Positions 1-15,000 of a stretch of 64,000 nt of DNA are shown piece after piece. The notes under the pieces were generated by a model, which searched no databases, had not been told where the DNA came from, and saw only the letters and a list, made by a program, of their open reading frames with translations. The stretch's first letter is position 1. Every line of letters begins with the position of its first letter. This DNA is from Siderastrea siderea (taxonomy: Eukaryota > Cnidaria > Anthozoa > Scleractinia > Rhizangiidae), in assembly GCA_964030785.1 (NCBI GenBank), contig OZ034968.1:65387399-65451398 (forward strand). The letters run 5' to 3'. The translations under genes and the position numbers were made by a program.

Positions 1-3000
1 CATTCTGCTTCCAGTATCTGCTACCCAAGGAAGACAGAATAAGCTAAAGAGCGATGTAAGACATTCCGCTTCCAGTATCTTCTACCCAAGGAAGACAGAA
101 TAAGCTAAAGAGCGATGTAAGACATTCTGCTTCCAGGTATCTGGTACCCAAGGAAGACAGAATAAGCTAAAGAGCGACGTAAGACATTCCGCTTCCAGGT
201 ATCTGCTACCCAAGGAAGACAGAATAAGCTAAAGAGCGATGTAAGACATTCCGCTTCCAGTATCTGCTACCCAAGGAAGACAGAATAAGGTAAAGAGCGA
301 TGTAAGACATTCTGCTTCCAGTATCTGCTACCCAAGGAAGACAGAATAAGCTAAAAAGCGATGTAAGACATGCTGCTTCCAGTATCTGCTACCCAAGAAA
401 GACAGAATAAGCTAAAGAGCGATGTAAGACATTCCGCTTCTAGGTATCTGCTACCCAAGGAAGACAGAATAAGCTAAAGAGCGATGTAAGACATTCTGCT
501 TCCAGGTATCTGCTACCCAAGGAAGACAGAATAAGCTAAAGAGCGATGTAAGACATTCTGCTTCCAGGTATCTGCTACCCAAGGAAGACAGAATAAGCTA
601 AAGAGCGATGTAAGACATTCTGCTGCCATTATCTGCTACCCAAGGAAGACAGAATAAGCTAAAAAGCGATGTGAGACATTCCGCTTCCAGGTATCTGCTA
701 CCCAAGGAAGACAGAATAAGCTAAAGAGCGATGTAAGACATTCTGCTTCCAGTATCTGCTACCCAAGGAAGACAGAATAAGCTAAAAAGCGATGTAACAC
801 ATGCCGCTTCCAGTATCTGCTACCCAAGAAAGACAGAATAAGCTAAAGAGCGATGTAAGACATTCCGCTTCTAGGTATCTGCTACCCAAGGAAGACAGAA
901 TAAGCTAAAGAGCGATGTAAGACATTCTGCTTCCAGGTATCTGCTACCCAAGGAAGACAGAATAAGCTAAAGAGCGATGTAAGACATTCTGCTTCCAGGT
1001 ATCTGCTACCCAAGGAATACAGAATAAGCTAAAGAGCGATGTAAGACATTCTGCTGCCATTATCTGCTACCCAAGGAAGACAGAATAAGCTAAAAAGCGA
1101 TGTTAGACATTCCGCTTCCAGGTATCTGCTACCCAAGGAAGACAAAATAAGCTAAAGAGCGATGTAAAACATTCTGCTTCCAGGTATCTGCTACCCAAGG
1201 AATACAGAATAAGCTAAAGTGCGATGTTAGACATTCCGCTTCCAGTATTTGCTACCCAAGGAATACAGAATAAGCTAAAGAGCGATGTAAGACATTCTGC
1301 TTCCAGTATCTGCTACCCAAGGAAGACAGAATAAGCTAAAGAGCGATGTAAGACATTCTGCTTCCAGTATCTGCTACCCAAGGAATACAGAATAAGCTAA
1401 AGAGCGATGTAAGACATTCTGCTTCCAGTATCTGCTACCCAAGGAAGACAGAATAAGCTAAAAAGCGATGTAAGACATGCCGCTTCCAGTATCTGCTACC
1501 CAAGAAAGACAGAATAAGCTAAAGAGCGATGTAAGACATTCCGCTTCCAGGTATCTGCTACCCAAGGAAGACAGAATAAGCTAAAGAGCGATGTAAGACA
1601 TTCTGCTTCCAGGTATCTGCTACCCAAGGAAGACAGAATAAGCTAAGAGCGATGTAAGACATTCTGCTTCCAGGTATCTGCTACCCAAGGAAGACAGAAT
1701 AAGCTAAAGAGCGATGTAAGACATTCTGCTTCCAGTATCTGCTACCCAAGGAAGACAGAATAAGCTAAAAAGCGATGTTAGACATTCCGCTTCCAGGTAT
1801 CTGCTACCGAAGGAAGACAGAATAAGCTAAAGAGCGATGTAAGACATTCTGCTTCCAGGTATCTGCTACCCAAGGAAGACAGGTTAAGCTAAAAAGCGAT
1901 GTTAGACATTCCGCTTCCAGGTATCTGCTACCCAAGGAAGACAGAATAAGCTAAAGACCGATGTAAGACATTCCGCTTCCAGGTATCTGCTTCCCAAGGA
2001 AGACAGAATAAGCTAAAGAGCGATGTAAGACATTCTGCTGCCATTATCTGCTACCCAAGGAAGACAGAATAAGCTAAAAAGCGATGTTAGACATTCCGCT
2101 TCCAGGTATCTGCTACCCAAGGAAGACAGAATAAGCTAAAGAGCGATGTAAAACATTCTGCTTCCAGTATGTGCTACCCAAGGAAGACAGAATAAGCTAA
2201 AGAGCGATGTAAGACATTCCGCTTCCAGTATCTTCTACCCAAGGAAGACAGAATAAGCTAAAGAGCGATGTAAGACATTCTGCTTCCAGGAATCTGGTAC
2301 CCAAGGAAGACAGAATAAGCTAAAGAGCGACGTAAGACATTCCGCTTCCAGGTATCTGCTACCCAAGGAAGACAGAATAAGCTAAAGAGCGATGTAAGAC
2401 ATTCCGCTTCCAGTATCTGCTACCCAAGGAAGACAGAATAAGGTAAAGAGCGATGTAAGACATTCTGCTTCCAGTATCTGCTACCCAAGGAAGACAGAAT
2501 AAGCTAAAAAGCGATGTAAGACGTGCTGCTTCCAGTATCTGCTACCCAAGAAAGACAGAATAAGCTAAAGAGCGATGTAAGACATTCCGCTTCTAGGTTT
2601 CTGCTACCCAAGGAAGACAGAATAAGCTAAAGAGCGATGTAAGACATTCTGCTTCCAGGTATCTGCTACCCAAGGAAGACAGAATAAGCTAAAGAGCGAT
2701 GTAAGACATTCTGCTTCCAGGTATCTGCTACCCAAGGAAGACAGAATAAGCTAAAGAGCGATGTAAGACATTCTGCTGCCATTATCTGCTACCCAAGGAA
2801 GACAGAATAAGCTAAAAAGCGATGTTAGACATTCCGCTTCCAGGTATCTGCTACCCAAGGAAGACAGAATAAGCTAAAGAGCGATGTAAGACATTCTGCT
2901 TCCAGGTATCTGCTACCCAAGGAAGACAGAATAAGCTAAAAAGCGATGTTAGACATTCCGCTTCCAGGTATCTGCTACCCAAGGAAGACAGAATAAGCTA

Positions 3001-6000
3001 AAGTGCGATGTTAGACATTCCGCTTCCAGTATTTGCTACCCAAGGAATACAGAATAAGCTAAAGAGCGATGTAAGACATTCTGCTTCCAGTATCTGCTAC
3101 CCAAGGAAGACAGAATAAGCTAAAGAGCGATGTAAGACATTCTGCTTCCAGTATCTGCTACCCAAGGAAGACAGAATAAGCTAAAGAGCGATGTAAGACA
3201 TTCTGCTTCCAGTATCTGCTACCCAAGGAAGACAGAATAAGCTAAAAAGCGATGTAAGACATGCCGCTTCCAGTATCTGCTACCCAAGAAAGACAGAATA
3301 AGCTAAAGAGCGATGTAAGACATTCCGCTTCCAGGTATCTGCTACCCAAGGAAGACAGAATAAGCTAAAGAGCGATGTAAGACATTCTGCTTCCAGGTAT
3401 CTGCTACCCAAGGAAGACAGAATAAGCTAAAGAGCGATGTAAGACATTCTGCTTCCAGGTATCTGCTACCCAAGGAAGACAGAATAAGCTAAAGAGCGAT
3501 GTAAGACTTTCTGCTTCCAGTATCTGCTACCCAAGGAAGACAGAATAAGCTAAAAAGCGATGTTAGACATTCCGCTTCCAGGTATCTGCTACCCAAGGAA
3601 GACAGAATAAGCTAAAGAGCGATGTAAGACATTCTGCTTCCAGGTATCTGCTACCCAAGGAAGACAGATTAAGCTAAAAAGCGATGTTAGACATTCCGCT
3701 TCCAGGTATCTGCTACCCAAGGAAGACAGAATAAGCTAAAGACCGATGTAAGACATTCCGCTTCCAGGTATCTGCTTCCCAAGGAAGACAGAATAAGCTA
3801 AAGAGCGATGTAAGACATTCTGCTGCCATTATCTGCTACCCAAGGAAGACAGAATAAGCTAAAAAGCGATGTTAGACATTCCGCTTCCAGGTATCTGCTA
3901 CCCAAGGAAGACAGAATAAGCTAAAGAGCGATGTAAGACATGCCGCTTCCAGTATCTGCTACCCAAGAAAGACAGAATAAGCTAAAGAGCGATGTAAGAC
4001 ATTCTGCTTCCAGGTATCTGCTACCCAAGGAAGACAGAATAAGCTAAAAAGCGATGTAAGACATTCCGCTTCCAGTATCTGCTACCCAAGGAAGACAGAA
4101 TAAGCTAAAGAGCGATGTAAGACATTCTGCTTCCAGGTATCTGCTACCCAAGGAAGAGAGAATAAGCTAAAAAGCGATGTAAGACATTCCGCCTCCAGGT
4201 ATCTGGTACCCAAGGAAGACAGATTAAGCTAAAGAGCGATGTAAGACATTCCGCTTCCAGTATCTGCTACCCAAGGAAGACAGAATAAGCCAAAGAGCGA
4301 TGTAAGACATTCCGCTTCCAGTATGTGCTACCCAAGGAAGACAGAATAAGCTAAAGAGCGATGTTAGACATTCTGCTTCCAGTACCTGCTACCCAAGGAA
4401 GACAGAATAAGCTAAAGAGCGATGTAAGACATTCTGCTTCCAGTATCTGCTACCCAAGGAAGACAGAATAAGCTAAAGAGCGATGTAAGACATTCTGCTT
4501 CCAGTATCTGCTACCCAAGGAAGACAGAATCAGCTAAAGAGCGATGTAGGACATTCTGCTTCCAGGTATCTGCTACCCAAGGAAGACAGAATAAGCTAAA
4601 AAGCGATGTAAGACATTCCGCTTCCAGTATCTGCTACCCAAGGAAGACAGAATAAGCTAAAGAGCGATGTAAGACATTCTGCTTCCAGGTATCTCCTACC
4701 CAAGGAAGACAGAATAAGCTAAAAAGCGATGTAAGACATTCCGCTTCAAGGTATCTGGTACCCAAGGCAGACAGAATAAGCTAAAGAGCGATGTAAGACA
4801 TTCCGCTTCCAGTATCTGCTACCCAAGGAAGACAGAATAAGCTAAAGAGCGATGTAAGACATTCCGCTTCCAGTATCTGCTACCCAAGGAAGACAGAATA
4901 AGCTAAAGAGCGATGTAAGAGTTTCCGCTTCCAGGTATCTGCTACCCAAGGAAGACAGAATAAGCTAAAGAGCGATGTAAGACATTCTGCTTCCAGGTAT
5001 CTGCTACCCAAGGAAGACAGAATAAGCTAAAAAGCGATATAAGACATTCCGCTTCCAGGTATCTGCTACCCAAGGAAGACAGAATAAGCTAAAGAGCGAT
5101 GTAAGACATTCCGCTTCCAGTATCTGCTACCCAAGGAAGACAGAATAAGCTAAAGAGCGATGTAAGACATTCCGCTTCCAGGTATCTGCTACCCAAGGAA
5201 GACAGAATAAGCTAAAGAGCGATGAACGACATTCTGCTTCCAGTATCTGCTACCCAAGGAAGACAGAATAAGCTAAAGAGCGATGTAAGACATTCTGCTT
5301 AGAGGTATCTGCTACCCAAGGAAGATAGAATAAGCTAAAGAGCGATGTAAGACATTCTGCTTCCAGTATGTGCTACCCAAAGAAGATAGAATAAGCTAAT
5401 GAGCGATGTAAGACATTCCACTTCCAGGTATCTGCTACCCAAGGAAGACAGAATAAGCTAAAGAGCGATGTAAGACATTTTGCTTCCAGTATCTGCTACC
5501 CAAGGAAGACAGAATAAGCTAAAGAGCGATGTAAGACATTCCACTTCCAGTATCTGCTACCCAAGGAAGACAGAATAAGCTAAAGAGCGATGTAAGAAAT
5601 TTTGCTTCCAGTATCTGCTACCCAAGGAAGACAGAATAGGCTAAAGAGCGATGTAAGACATTCTGCTTCCAGTATCTGCTACCCAAGGAAGACAGAATAA
5701 GCTAAAGAGCGATGTAACACATTCCGCTTCCAGGTATCTGCTACCCAAGGAAGACAGAATAAGCTAAAGAGCGATGTAAGGCATTCCGCTTCCAGGTATC
5801 TGCTACCCAAGGAATACAGAATAAGCTAAAGTGCGATGTTAGACATTCCGCTTCCAGTGTTTGCTACCCAAGGAATACAGAATAAGCTAAAGAGCGATGT
5901 AAGACATTCTGCTTCCAGTATCTGCTACCCAAGGAAGACAGAAAAAGCTAAAGAGCGATGTAACACATTCCGCTTCCAGGTATCTGCTACCCAAGGAAGA

Positions 6001-9000
6001 CAGAATAAGCTAAAGAGCGATGTAAGGCATTCCGCTTCCAGGTATCTGCTACCCAAGGAATACAGAATAAGCTAAAGTGCGATGTTAGACATTCCACTTC
6101 CAGTATTTGCTACCCAAGGAATACAGAATAAGCTAAAGAGCGATGTAAGACATTCTGCTTCCAGTATCTGCTACCCAAGGAAGACAGGATAAGCTAAAGA
6201 GCGATGTTAGACATTCTGCTTCCAGTATCTGCTACCCAAGGAAGACAGAATAAGATAAAGAGCGATGTAAGACATTCCGCTTCCAGGTATCTGCTACCCA
6301 AGGAAGACAGAATAAGCTAAAGAGCGATGTAAGACATTCTGCTTCCAGTATCTGCTACCCAAGGAAGACAGAATAAGCTAAAGAGTGATGTAAGACATTC
6401 TGCTTCCAGTATCTGCTACCCAAGGAAGACAGAATAAGCTAAAGAGCGATGTAAGACATTCTGCTTCCAGGTATCTGCTACCCAAGGAAGACAGAATAAG
6501 CTAAAGAGCGATGTAAGACAATCTGCTTCCAGTATCTGCTACCGAAGGAAGACAGAATAAGCTAAAGAGCGATGTAAGACATTCTGCTTCCAGTATCTGC
6601 TACCGAAGGAAGACAGAATAAGCAAAAGAGCGATGTAAGAAATTCCGCTTCCAGGTATCTGCTACCCAAGGAAGACAGAATAAGCTAAAGAGCGATGAAC
6701 GACATTCTGCTTCCAGTATCTGCTACCCAAGGAAGACAGAATAAGCTAAAGAGCGATGTAAGACATTCTGCTTCCAGGTATCTGCTACCCAAGGAAGACA
6801 GAATAAGCTAAAGAGCGATGTAAGACCTTCTGCTTCCAGTATGTGCTACAGAAGGAAGACAGAATAAGCTAAAGAGCGATGTAAGACATTCCACTTCCAG
6901 GTATCTGCTACCCAAGGAAGACAGAATAAGCTAAAGAGCGATGTAAGACATTTTGCTTCCAGTATCTGCTACCCAGGTAAGACAGAATAAGCTAAAGAGC
7001 GATGTAAGACATTCCGCTTCCAGGTATCTGCTACCCAAGGAAGACAGAATAAGCTAAAGAGCGATGTAAGACATTCCGCTTCCAGTATCTGCTACCCAAG
7101 GAAGACAGAATAAGCTAAAGAGCGATGTAAGAAATTTTGCTTCCAGTATCTGCTACCCAAGGAAGACAGAATAGGCTAAAGAGCGATGTAAGACATTCTG
7201 CTTGCAGTATCTGCTACCCAAGGAAAACAGAATAAGCTAAAGAGCGATGTAAGACATTCCGCTTCCAGTATCTGCTACCCAAGGAAGACAGAATAAGCTA
7301 AAGAGCGATGTAAGACATTCCGCTTCCAGGTATCTGCTACCCAAGGAGGATAGAATAAGCTAAAGAGCGATGTAAGACATTCCGCTTCCAGTATCTTCTA
7401 CCCAAGGAAGACAGAATAAGCTAAAGAGCGATGTAAGACATTCTGCTTCCAGGTATCTGCTACCCAAGGAAGACAGAATAAGCTAAAGAGCGACGTAAGA
7501 CATTCCGCTTCCAGGTATCTGCTACCCAAGGAAGACAGAATAAGCTAAAGAGCGATGTAAGACACTCTGCTTCCAGTTCTGCTACCCAAGGAAGACAGAA
7601 TAAGCTAAAAAGCGATGTAAGACATTCCGCTTCCAGTATCTGCTACCCAAGGAAGACAGAATAAGCTAAAGAGCGATGTAAGACAATCTGCTTCCAGTAT
7701 CTGCTACCCAAGGAAGACAGGATAAGCTAAAGAGCGATGTTAGACATTCTGCTTCCAGTATCTGCTACCCAAGGAAGACAGAATAAGATAAAGAGCGATG
7801 TAAGACATTCCGCTTCCAGGTATCTGCTACCCAAGGAAGACAGAATAAGCTAAAGAGCAATGTAAGACATTCCGCTTCCAGTATCTGCTACCCAAGGAAG
7901 ACAGAATAAGCTAAAGAGCGATGTAAGACATTCCGCTTCCAGGTATCTGCTACCCAAGGAAGACAGAATAAGCTAAAAAGCGATGTAAGACATTCTGCTT
8001 CCAGGTATCTGCTACCCAAGGAAGACAGAATAAGCTAAAGAGCGATGTAAGACATTCTGCTTCCAGGTATCTGCTACCCAAGGAAGACAGAATAAGCTAA
8101 AGAGCGATGTAAGACATTCTCCTTCCAGTATGTGCTACCCAAGGAAGACAGAATAAGCTAAAGAGCGATGTAAGACATTCTGCTTCCAGGTATCTGCTAC
8201 CCAAGGAAGACAGAATAAGCTAAAGAGCGATGTAAGACATTCTGCTTCCAGGTATCTGCTACCCAAGGAAGACAGAATAAGCTAAAGAGCGATGTAAGAG
8301 TTTCCGCTTCCAGGTATCTGCTACCCAAGGAAGACAGAATAAGCTAAAAAGCGATGTAAGACATTCCGCTTCCAGTATCTGCTACCCAAGGAAGACAGAA
8401 TAAGCTAAAGAGCGATGTAAGACATTCTGCTTCCAGGTATCTGCTACCCAAGGAAGACAGAATAAGCTAAAAAGCGATATAAGACATTCCGCTTCCAGGT
8501 ATCTGCTACCCAAGGAAGACAGAATAAGCTAAAGAGCGATGTAAGACATTCCGCTTCCAGTATCTGCTACCCAAGGAAGACAGAATAAGCTAAAGAGCGA
8601 TGTAAGACATTCCCCTTCCAGGTATCTGCTACCCAAGGAAGACAGAATAAGCTAAAGAGCGATGAACGACATTCTGCTTCCAGTATCTGCTACCCAAGGA
8701 AGACAGAATAAGCTAAAGAGCGATGTAAGACATTCTGCTTAGAGGTATCTGCTACCCAAGGAAGACAGAATAAGCTAAAGAGCGATGTAAGACATTCTGC
8801 TTCCAGTATGTGCTACCCAAAGAAGACAGAATAAGCTAAAGAGCGATGTAAGACATTCCACTTCCAGGTATCTGCTACCCAAGGAAGACAGAATAAGCTA
8901 AAGAGCGATGTAAGACATTTTGCTTCCAGTATCTGCTACCCAAGGAAGACAGAATAAGCTAAAGAGCGATGTAAGACATTCCGCTTCCAGTATCTGCTAC

Positions 9001-12000
9001 CCAAGGAAGACAGAATAAGCTAAAGAGCGATGTAAGAAATTTTGCTTCCAGTATCTGCTACCCAAGGAAGACAGAATAGGCTAAAGAGCGATGTAAGACA
9101 TTCTGCTTCCAGTATCTGCTACCCAAGGAAGACAGAATAAGCTAAAGAGCGATGTAACACATTCCGCTTCCAGGTATCTGCTACCCAAGGAAGACAGAAT
9201 AAGCTAAAGAGCGATGTAAGGCATTCCGCTTCCAGGTATCTGCTACCCAAGGAATACAGAATAAGCTAAAGTGCGATGTTAGACATTCCGCTTCCAGTGT
9301 TTGCTACCCAAGGAATACAGAATAAGCTAAAGAGCGATGTAAGACATTCTGCTTCCAGTATCTGCTACCCAAGGAAGACAGAATAAGCTAAAGAGCGATG
9401 TAACACATTCCGCTTCCAGGTATCTGCTACCCAAGGAAGACAGAATAAGCTAAAGAGCGATGTAAGGCATTCCGCTTCCAGGTATCTGCTACCCAAGGAA
9501 TACAGAATAAGCTAAAGTGCGAGGTTAGACATTCCGCTTCCAGTATTTGCTACCCAAGGAATACAGAATAAGCTAAAGAGCGATGTAAGACATTCTGCTT
9601 CCAGTATCTGCTACCCAAGGAAGACAGGATAAGCTAAAGAGCGATGTTAGACATTCTGCTTCCAGTATCTGCTACCCAAGGAAGACAGAATAAGATAAAG
9701 AGCGATGTAAGACATTCCGCTTCCAGGTATCTGCTACCCAAGGAAGACAGAATAAGCTAAAGAGCAATGTAAGACATTCCGCTTCCAGTATCTGCTACCC
9801 AAGGAAGACAGAATAAGCTAAAGAGCGATGTAAGACATTCCGCTTCCAGGTATCTGCTACCCAAGGAAGACAGAATAAGCTAAAAAGCGATGTAAGACAT
9901 TCTGCTTCCAGGTATCTGCTACCCAAGGAAGACAGAATAAGCTAAAGAGCGATGTAAGACATTCTGCTTCCAGTATCTGCTACCCAAGGAAGACAGAATA
10001 AGCTAAAGAGTGATGTAAGACATTCTGCTTCCAGTATCTGCTACCCAAGGAAGACAGAATAAGCTAAAGAGCGATGTAAGACATTCTGCTTCCAGGTATC
10101 TGCTACCCAAGGAAGACAGAATAAGCTAAAGAGCGATGTAAGACAATCTGCTTCCAGTATCTGCTACCCAAGGAAGACAGAATAACCTAAAGAGCGATGT
10201 AAGACATTCTGCTTCCAGTATCTGCTACCCAAGGAAGACAGAATAAGCTAAAGAGCGATGTAAGAAATTCCGCTTCCAGGTATCTGCTACCCAAGGAAGA
10301 CAGAATAAGCTAAAGAGCGATGAACGACATTCTGCTTCCAGTATCTGGTACCCAAGGAAGACAGAATAAGCTAAAGAGCGATGTAAGACATTCTGCTTCC
10401 AGGTATCTGCTACCCAAGGAAGACAGAATAAGCTAAAGAGCGATGTAAGGCATTCTGCTTCCAGTATGTGCTACCCAAGGAAGACAGAATAAGCTAAAGA
10501 GCGATGTAAGACATTCCACTTCCAGGTATCTGCTACCCAAGGAAGACAGAATAAGCTAAAGAGCGATGTAAGACATTTTGCTTCCAGTATCTGCTACCCA
10601 GGTAAGACAGAATAAGCTAAAGAGCGATGTAAGACATTCCGCTTCCAGGTATCTGCTACCCAAGGAAGACAGAATAAGCTAAAGAGCGATGTAAGACATT
10701 CCGCTTCCAGTATCTGCTACCCAAGGAAGACAGAATAAGCTAGAGAGCGATGTAAGAAATTTTGCTTCGAGTATCTGCTACCCAAGGAAGACAGAATAGG
10801 CTAAAGAGCGATGTAAGACATTCTGCTTCCAGTATCTGCTACCCAAGGAAAACAGAATAAGCTAAAGAGCGATGTAAGACATTCCGCTTCCAGTATCTGC
10901 TACCCAAGGAAGACAGAATAAGCTAAAGACCGATGTAAGACATTCTGCTTCCAGTATCTGCTACCCAAGGAAGACAGAATAAGCTAGAGAGCGATGAACG
11001 ACATTCTGCTTCCAGTATCTGGTACCCAAGGAAGACAGAATAAGCTAAAGAGCGATGTAAGACATTCTGCTTCCAGGTATCTGCTACCCAAGGAAGACAG
11101 AATAAGCTAAAGAGCGATGTAAGACATTCTGCTTCCAGTATGTGCTACCCAAGGAAGACAGAATAAGCTAAAGAGCGATGTAAGACATTCCACTTCCAGG
11201 TATCTGCTACCCAAGGAAGACAGAATAAGCTAAAGAGCGATGTAAGACATTTTGCTTCCAGTATCTGCTACCCAGGTAAGACAGAATAAGCTAAAGAGCG
11301 ATGTAAGACATTCCGCTTCCAGGTATCTGCTACCCAAGGAAGACAGAATAAGCTAAAGAGCGATGTAAGACATTCCGCTTCCAGTATATGCTACCCAAGG
11401 AAGACAGAATAAGCTAGAGAGCGATGTAAGAAATTTTGCTTCGAGTATCTGCTACCCAAGGAAGACAGAATAGGCTAAAGAGCGATGTAAGACATTCTGC
11501 TTCCAGTATCTGCTACCCAAGGAAAACAGAATAAGCTAAAGAGCGATGTAAGACATTCCGCTTCCAGTATCTGCTACCCAAGGAAGACAGAATAAGCTAA
11601 AGACCGATGTAAGACATTCCGCTTCCAGGTATCTGCTACCCAAGGAGGATAGAATAAGCTAAAGAGAGATGTAAGACATTCCGCTTCCAGTATCTTCTAC
11701 CCAAGGAAGACAGAATAAGCTAAAGAGCGATGTAAGACATTCTGCTTCCAGGTATCTGCTACCCAAGGAAGACAGAATAAGCTAAAGAGCGACGTAAGAC
11801 ATTCCGCTTCCAGGTATCTGCTACCCAAGGAAGACAGAATAAGCTAAAGAGCGATGTAAGACACTCTGCTTCCAGTATCTGCTACCCAAGGAAGACAGAA
11901 TAAGCTAAAAAGCGATGTAAGACATTCCGCTTCCAGTATCTGCTACCCAAGGAAGACAGAATAAGCTAAAGAGCGATGTAAGACATTCTGCTTCCAGTAT

Positions 12001-15000
12001 CTGCTACCCAAGGAAGACAGGATAAGCTAAAGAGCGATGTTAGACATTCTGCTTCCAGTATCTGCTACCCAAGGAAGACAGAATAAGATAAAGAGCGATG
12101 TAAGACATTCCGCTTCCAGGTATCTGCTACCCAAGGAAGACAGAATAAGCTAAAGAGCAATGTAAGACATTCCGCTTCCAGTATCTGCTACCCAAGGAAG
12201 ACAGAATAAGCTAAAGAGCGATGTAAGACATTCCGCTTCCAGGTATCTGCTACCCAAGGAAGACAGAATAAGCTAAAAAGCGATGTAAGACATTCTGCTT
12301 CCAGGTATCTGCTACCCAAGGAAGACAGAATAAGCTAAAGAGCGATGTAAGACATTCTGCTTCCAGTATCTGCTACCCAAGGAAGACAGAATAAGCTAAA
12401 GAGCGATGTAAGACATTCAGCTTCCAGGTATCTGCTACCGAAGGAAGACAGAATAAGCTAAAGAGCGATGTAAGACAATCTGCTACCAGTATCTGCTACC
12501 CAAGGAAGACAGAATAAGCTAAAGAGCGATGTAAGACATTCTGCTTCCAGTATCTGCTACCCAAGGAAGACAGAATAAGCTAAAGAGCGATGTAAGACAT
12601 TCCGCTTCCAGGTATCTGCTACCCAAGGAAGACAGAATAAGCTAAAGAGCGATGAACGACATTCTGCTTCCAGTATCTGCTACCCAAGGAAGACAGAATA
12701 AGCTAAAGAGCGATGTAAGACATTCTGCTTCCAGGTATCTGCTACCCAAAAAAGACAGAATAAGCTAAAGAGCGATGTAAGACATTCTGCTTCCAGTATG
12801 TGCTACCCAAGGAAGACAGAATAAGCTAAAGAGCGATGTAAGACATTCCACTTCCAGGTATCTGCTACCCAAGGAAGACAGAATAAGCTATAGAGCGATG
12901 TAAGACATTTTGCTTCCAGTATCTGCTACCCAGGTAAGACAGAATAAGCTAAAGAGCGATGTAAGACATTCCGCTTCCAGGTATCTGCTACCCAAGGAAG
13001 ACAGAATAAGCTAAAGAGCGATGTAAGACATTCCGCTTCCAGTATCTGCTACCCAAGGAAGACAGAATAAGCTAAAGAGCGATGTAAGAAATTTTGCTTC
13101 CAGTATCTGCTACCCAAGGAAGACAGAATAGGCTAAAGAGCGATGTAAGACATTCTGCTTGCAGTATCTGCTACCCAAGGAAAACAGAATAAGCTAAAGA
13201 GCGATGTAAGACATTCCGCTTCCAGGTATCTGCTACCCAAGGAGGATAGAATAAGCTAAAGAGCGATGTAAGACATTCTGCTTCCAGTATCTGCTACCCA
13301 AGGAAGACAGAATAAGCTAAAGAGCGATGTAAGACATTCTGCTTCCAGTATCTTCTACCCAAGGAAGACAGAATAAGCTAAAGAGCGACGTAAGACATTC
13401 CGCTTCCAGGTATCTGCTACCCAAGGAAGACAGAATAAGCTAAAGAGCGATGTAAGACATTCTGCTTCCAGGTATCTGCTACCCAAGGAAGACAGAATAA
13501 GCTAAAGCGCGATGTTAGGCATTCTGTTTCCAGGTATCTGCTACCCAAGGAAGACAGAATAAGCTAAAGAGCGATGTAAGACATTCTGCTTCCAGGTATC
13601 TGCTACCCAAGGAAGACAGAATAAGCTAAAGAGCGATGTAAGACATTCCGCTTCCAGGTATCTGCTACCCAAGGAAGACAGAATAAGCTAAACAGCGATG
13701 TAAGACATTCTGCTTCCAGGTATCTGCTACCCAAGGATGACAGAATAAGCTAAAGAGCGATGTAAGACATTCTGCTTCCAGTATCTGCTACCCAAGGAAG
13801 ACAGAATAAGCTAAAGAGCGATGTAAGACATTCTGCTTCCAGTATCTGCTACCCAAGGAAGACAGAATAAGCTAAAGAGCGATGTAAGACATTCTGCTTC
13901 CAGGTATCTGCTACCCAAGGAAGACAGAATAAGCTAAAGAGCGATGTAAGACAATCTGCTTCCAGTATCTGCTACCCAAGGAAGACAGAATAAGCTAAAG
14001 AGCGATGTTAGACATTCTGCTTCCAGTATCTGCTACCCAAGGAAGACAGAATAAGCTAAAGAGCGATGTAAGACATTCCGCTTCCAGGTATCTGCTACCC
14101 AAGGAAGACAGAATAAGCTAAAGAGCGATGTAAGACATTCTGCTTCCAGTATCTGCTACCCAAGGAAAACAGAATAAGCTAAAGAGCGATGTAAGACATT
14201 CCGCTTCCAGGTATCTGCTACCCAAGGAAGACAGAATAAGCTAAAGAGCGATGTAAGACATTCTGCTTCTAGGTATCTGCTACCCAAGGAATACAGAATA
14301 AGCTAAAGAGCGATGTAAGACATTCCGCTTCCAGGTATCTGCTACCCAAGGAAGACAGAATAAGCTAAAGAGCGATGTAAGACATTCCGCTTCCAGTATC
14401 TGCTACCCAAGGAAGACAGAATAAGCTAAAGAGCGATGTAAGACATTCCGCTTCCAGGTATCTGCCACCCAAGGAAGACAGAATAAGCTAAAAAGCGATG
14501 TAAGACATTCCGCTTCCAGGTATCTGCTACCCAAGGAAGACAGAATAAGCTAAAAAGCAATGTAAGACATTCTGCTTCCAGGTATCTGCTACCCAAGGAA
14601 GACAGAATAAGCTAAAGAGCGATGTAAGACATTCCACTTCCAGGTATCTGCTACCCAAGGAAGACAGAATAAGCTAAAAAGCGCTGTAAGACATTCTGCT
14701 TCCAGTATCTGCTACCCAAGGAAGACAGAATAAGCTAAAGAGCGATGTAAGACATTCCGCTTCCAGGTATCTGCTACCCAAGGAAGACAGAATAAGCTAA
14801 AAAGCGATGTAAGACATTCCGCTTCCAGTATCTGCTACCCAAGGAAGACAGAATAAGCTAAAGAGCGATGTAAGACATTCTGCTTCCAGTATCTGCTACC
14901 CAAGGAAGACTGAATAAGCTAAAGAGCGATGTTAGACATTCCGCTTCCATGTATCTGCTACCCAAGGAAGACAGAATAAGCTAAAGAGCGATGTAAGACA

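Noticed and set aside
5836..6075. 79-codon open frame inside the satellite
   Set aside because: It is a translation of three or four satellite monomers; the repeat length is not a multiple of three and nothing but repeat is encoded.
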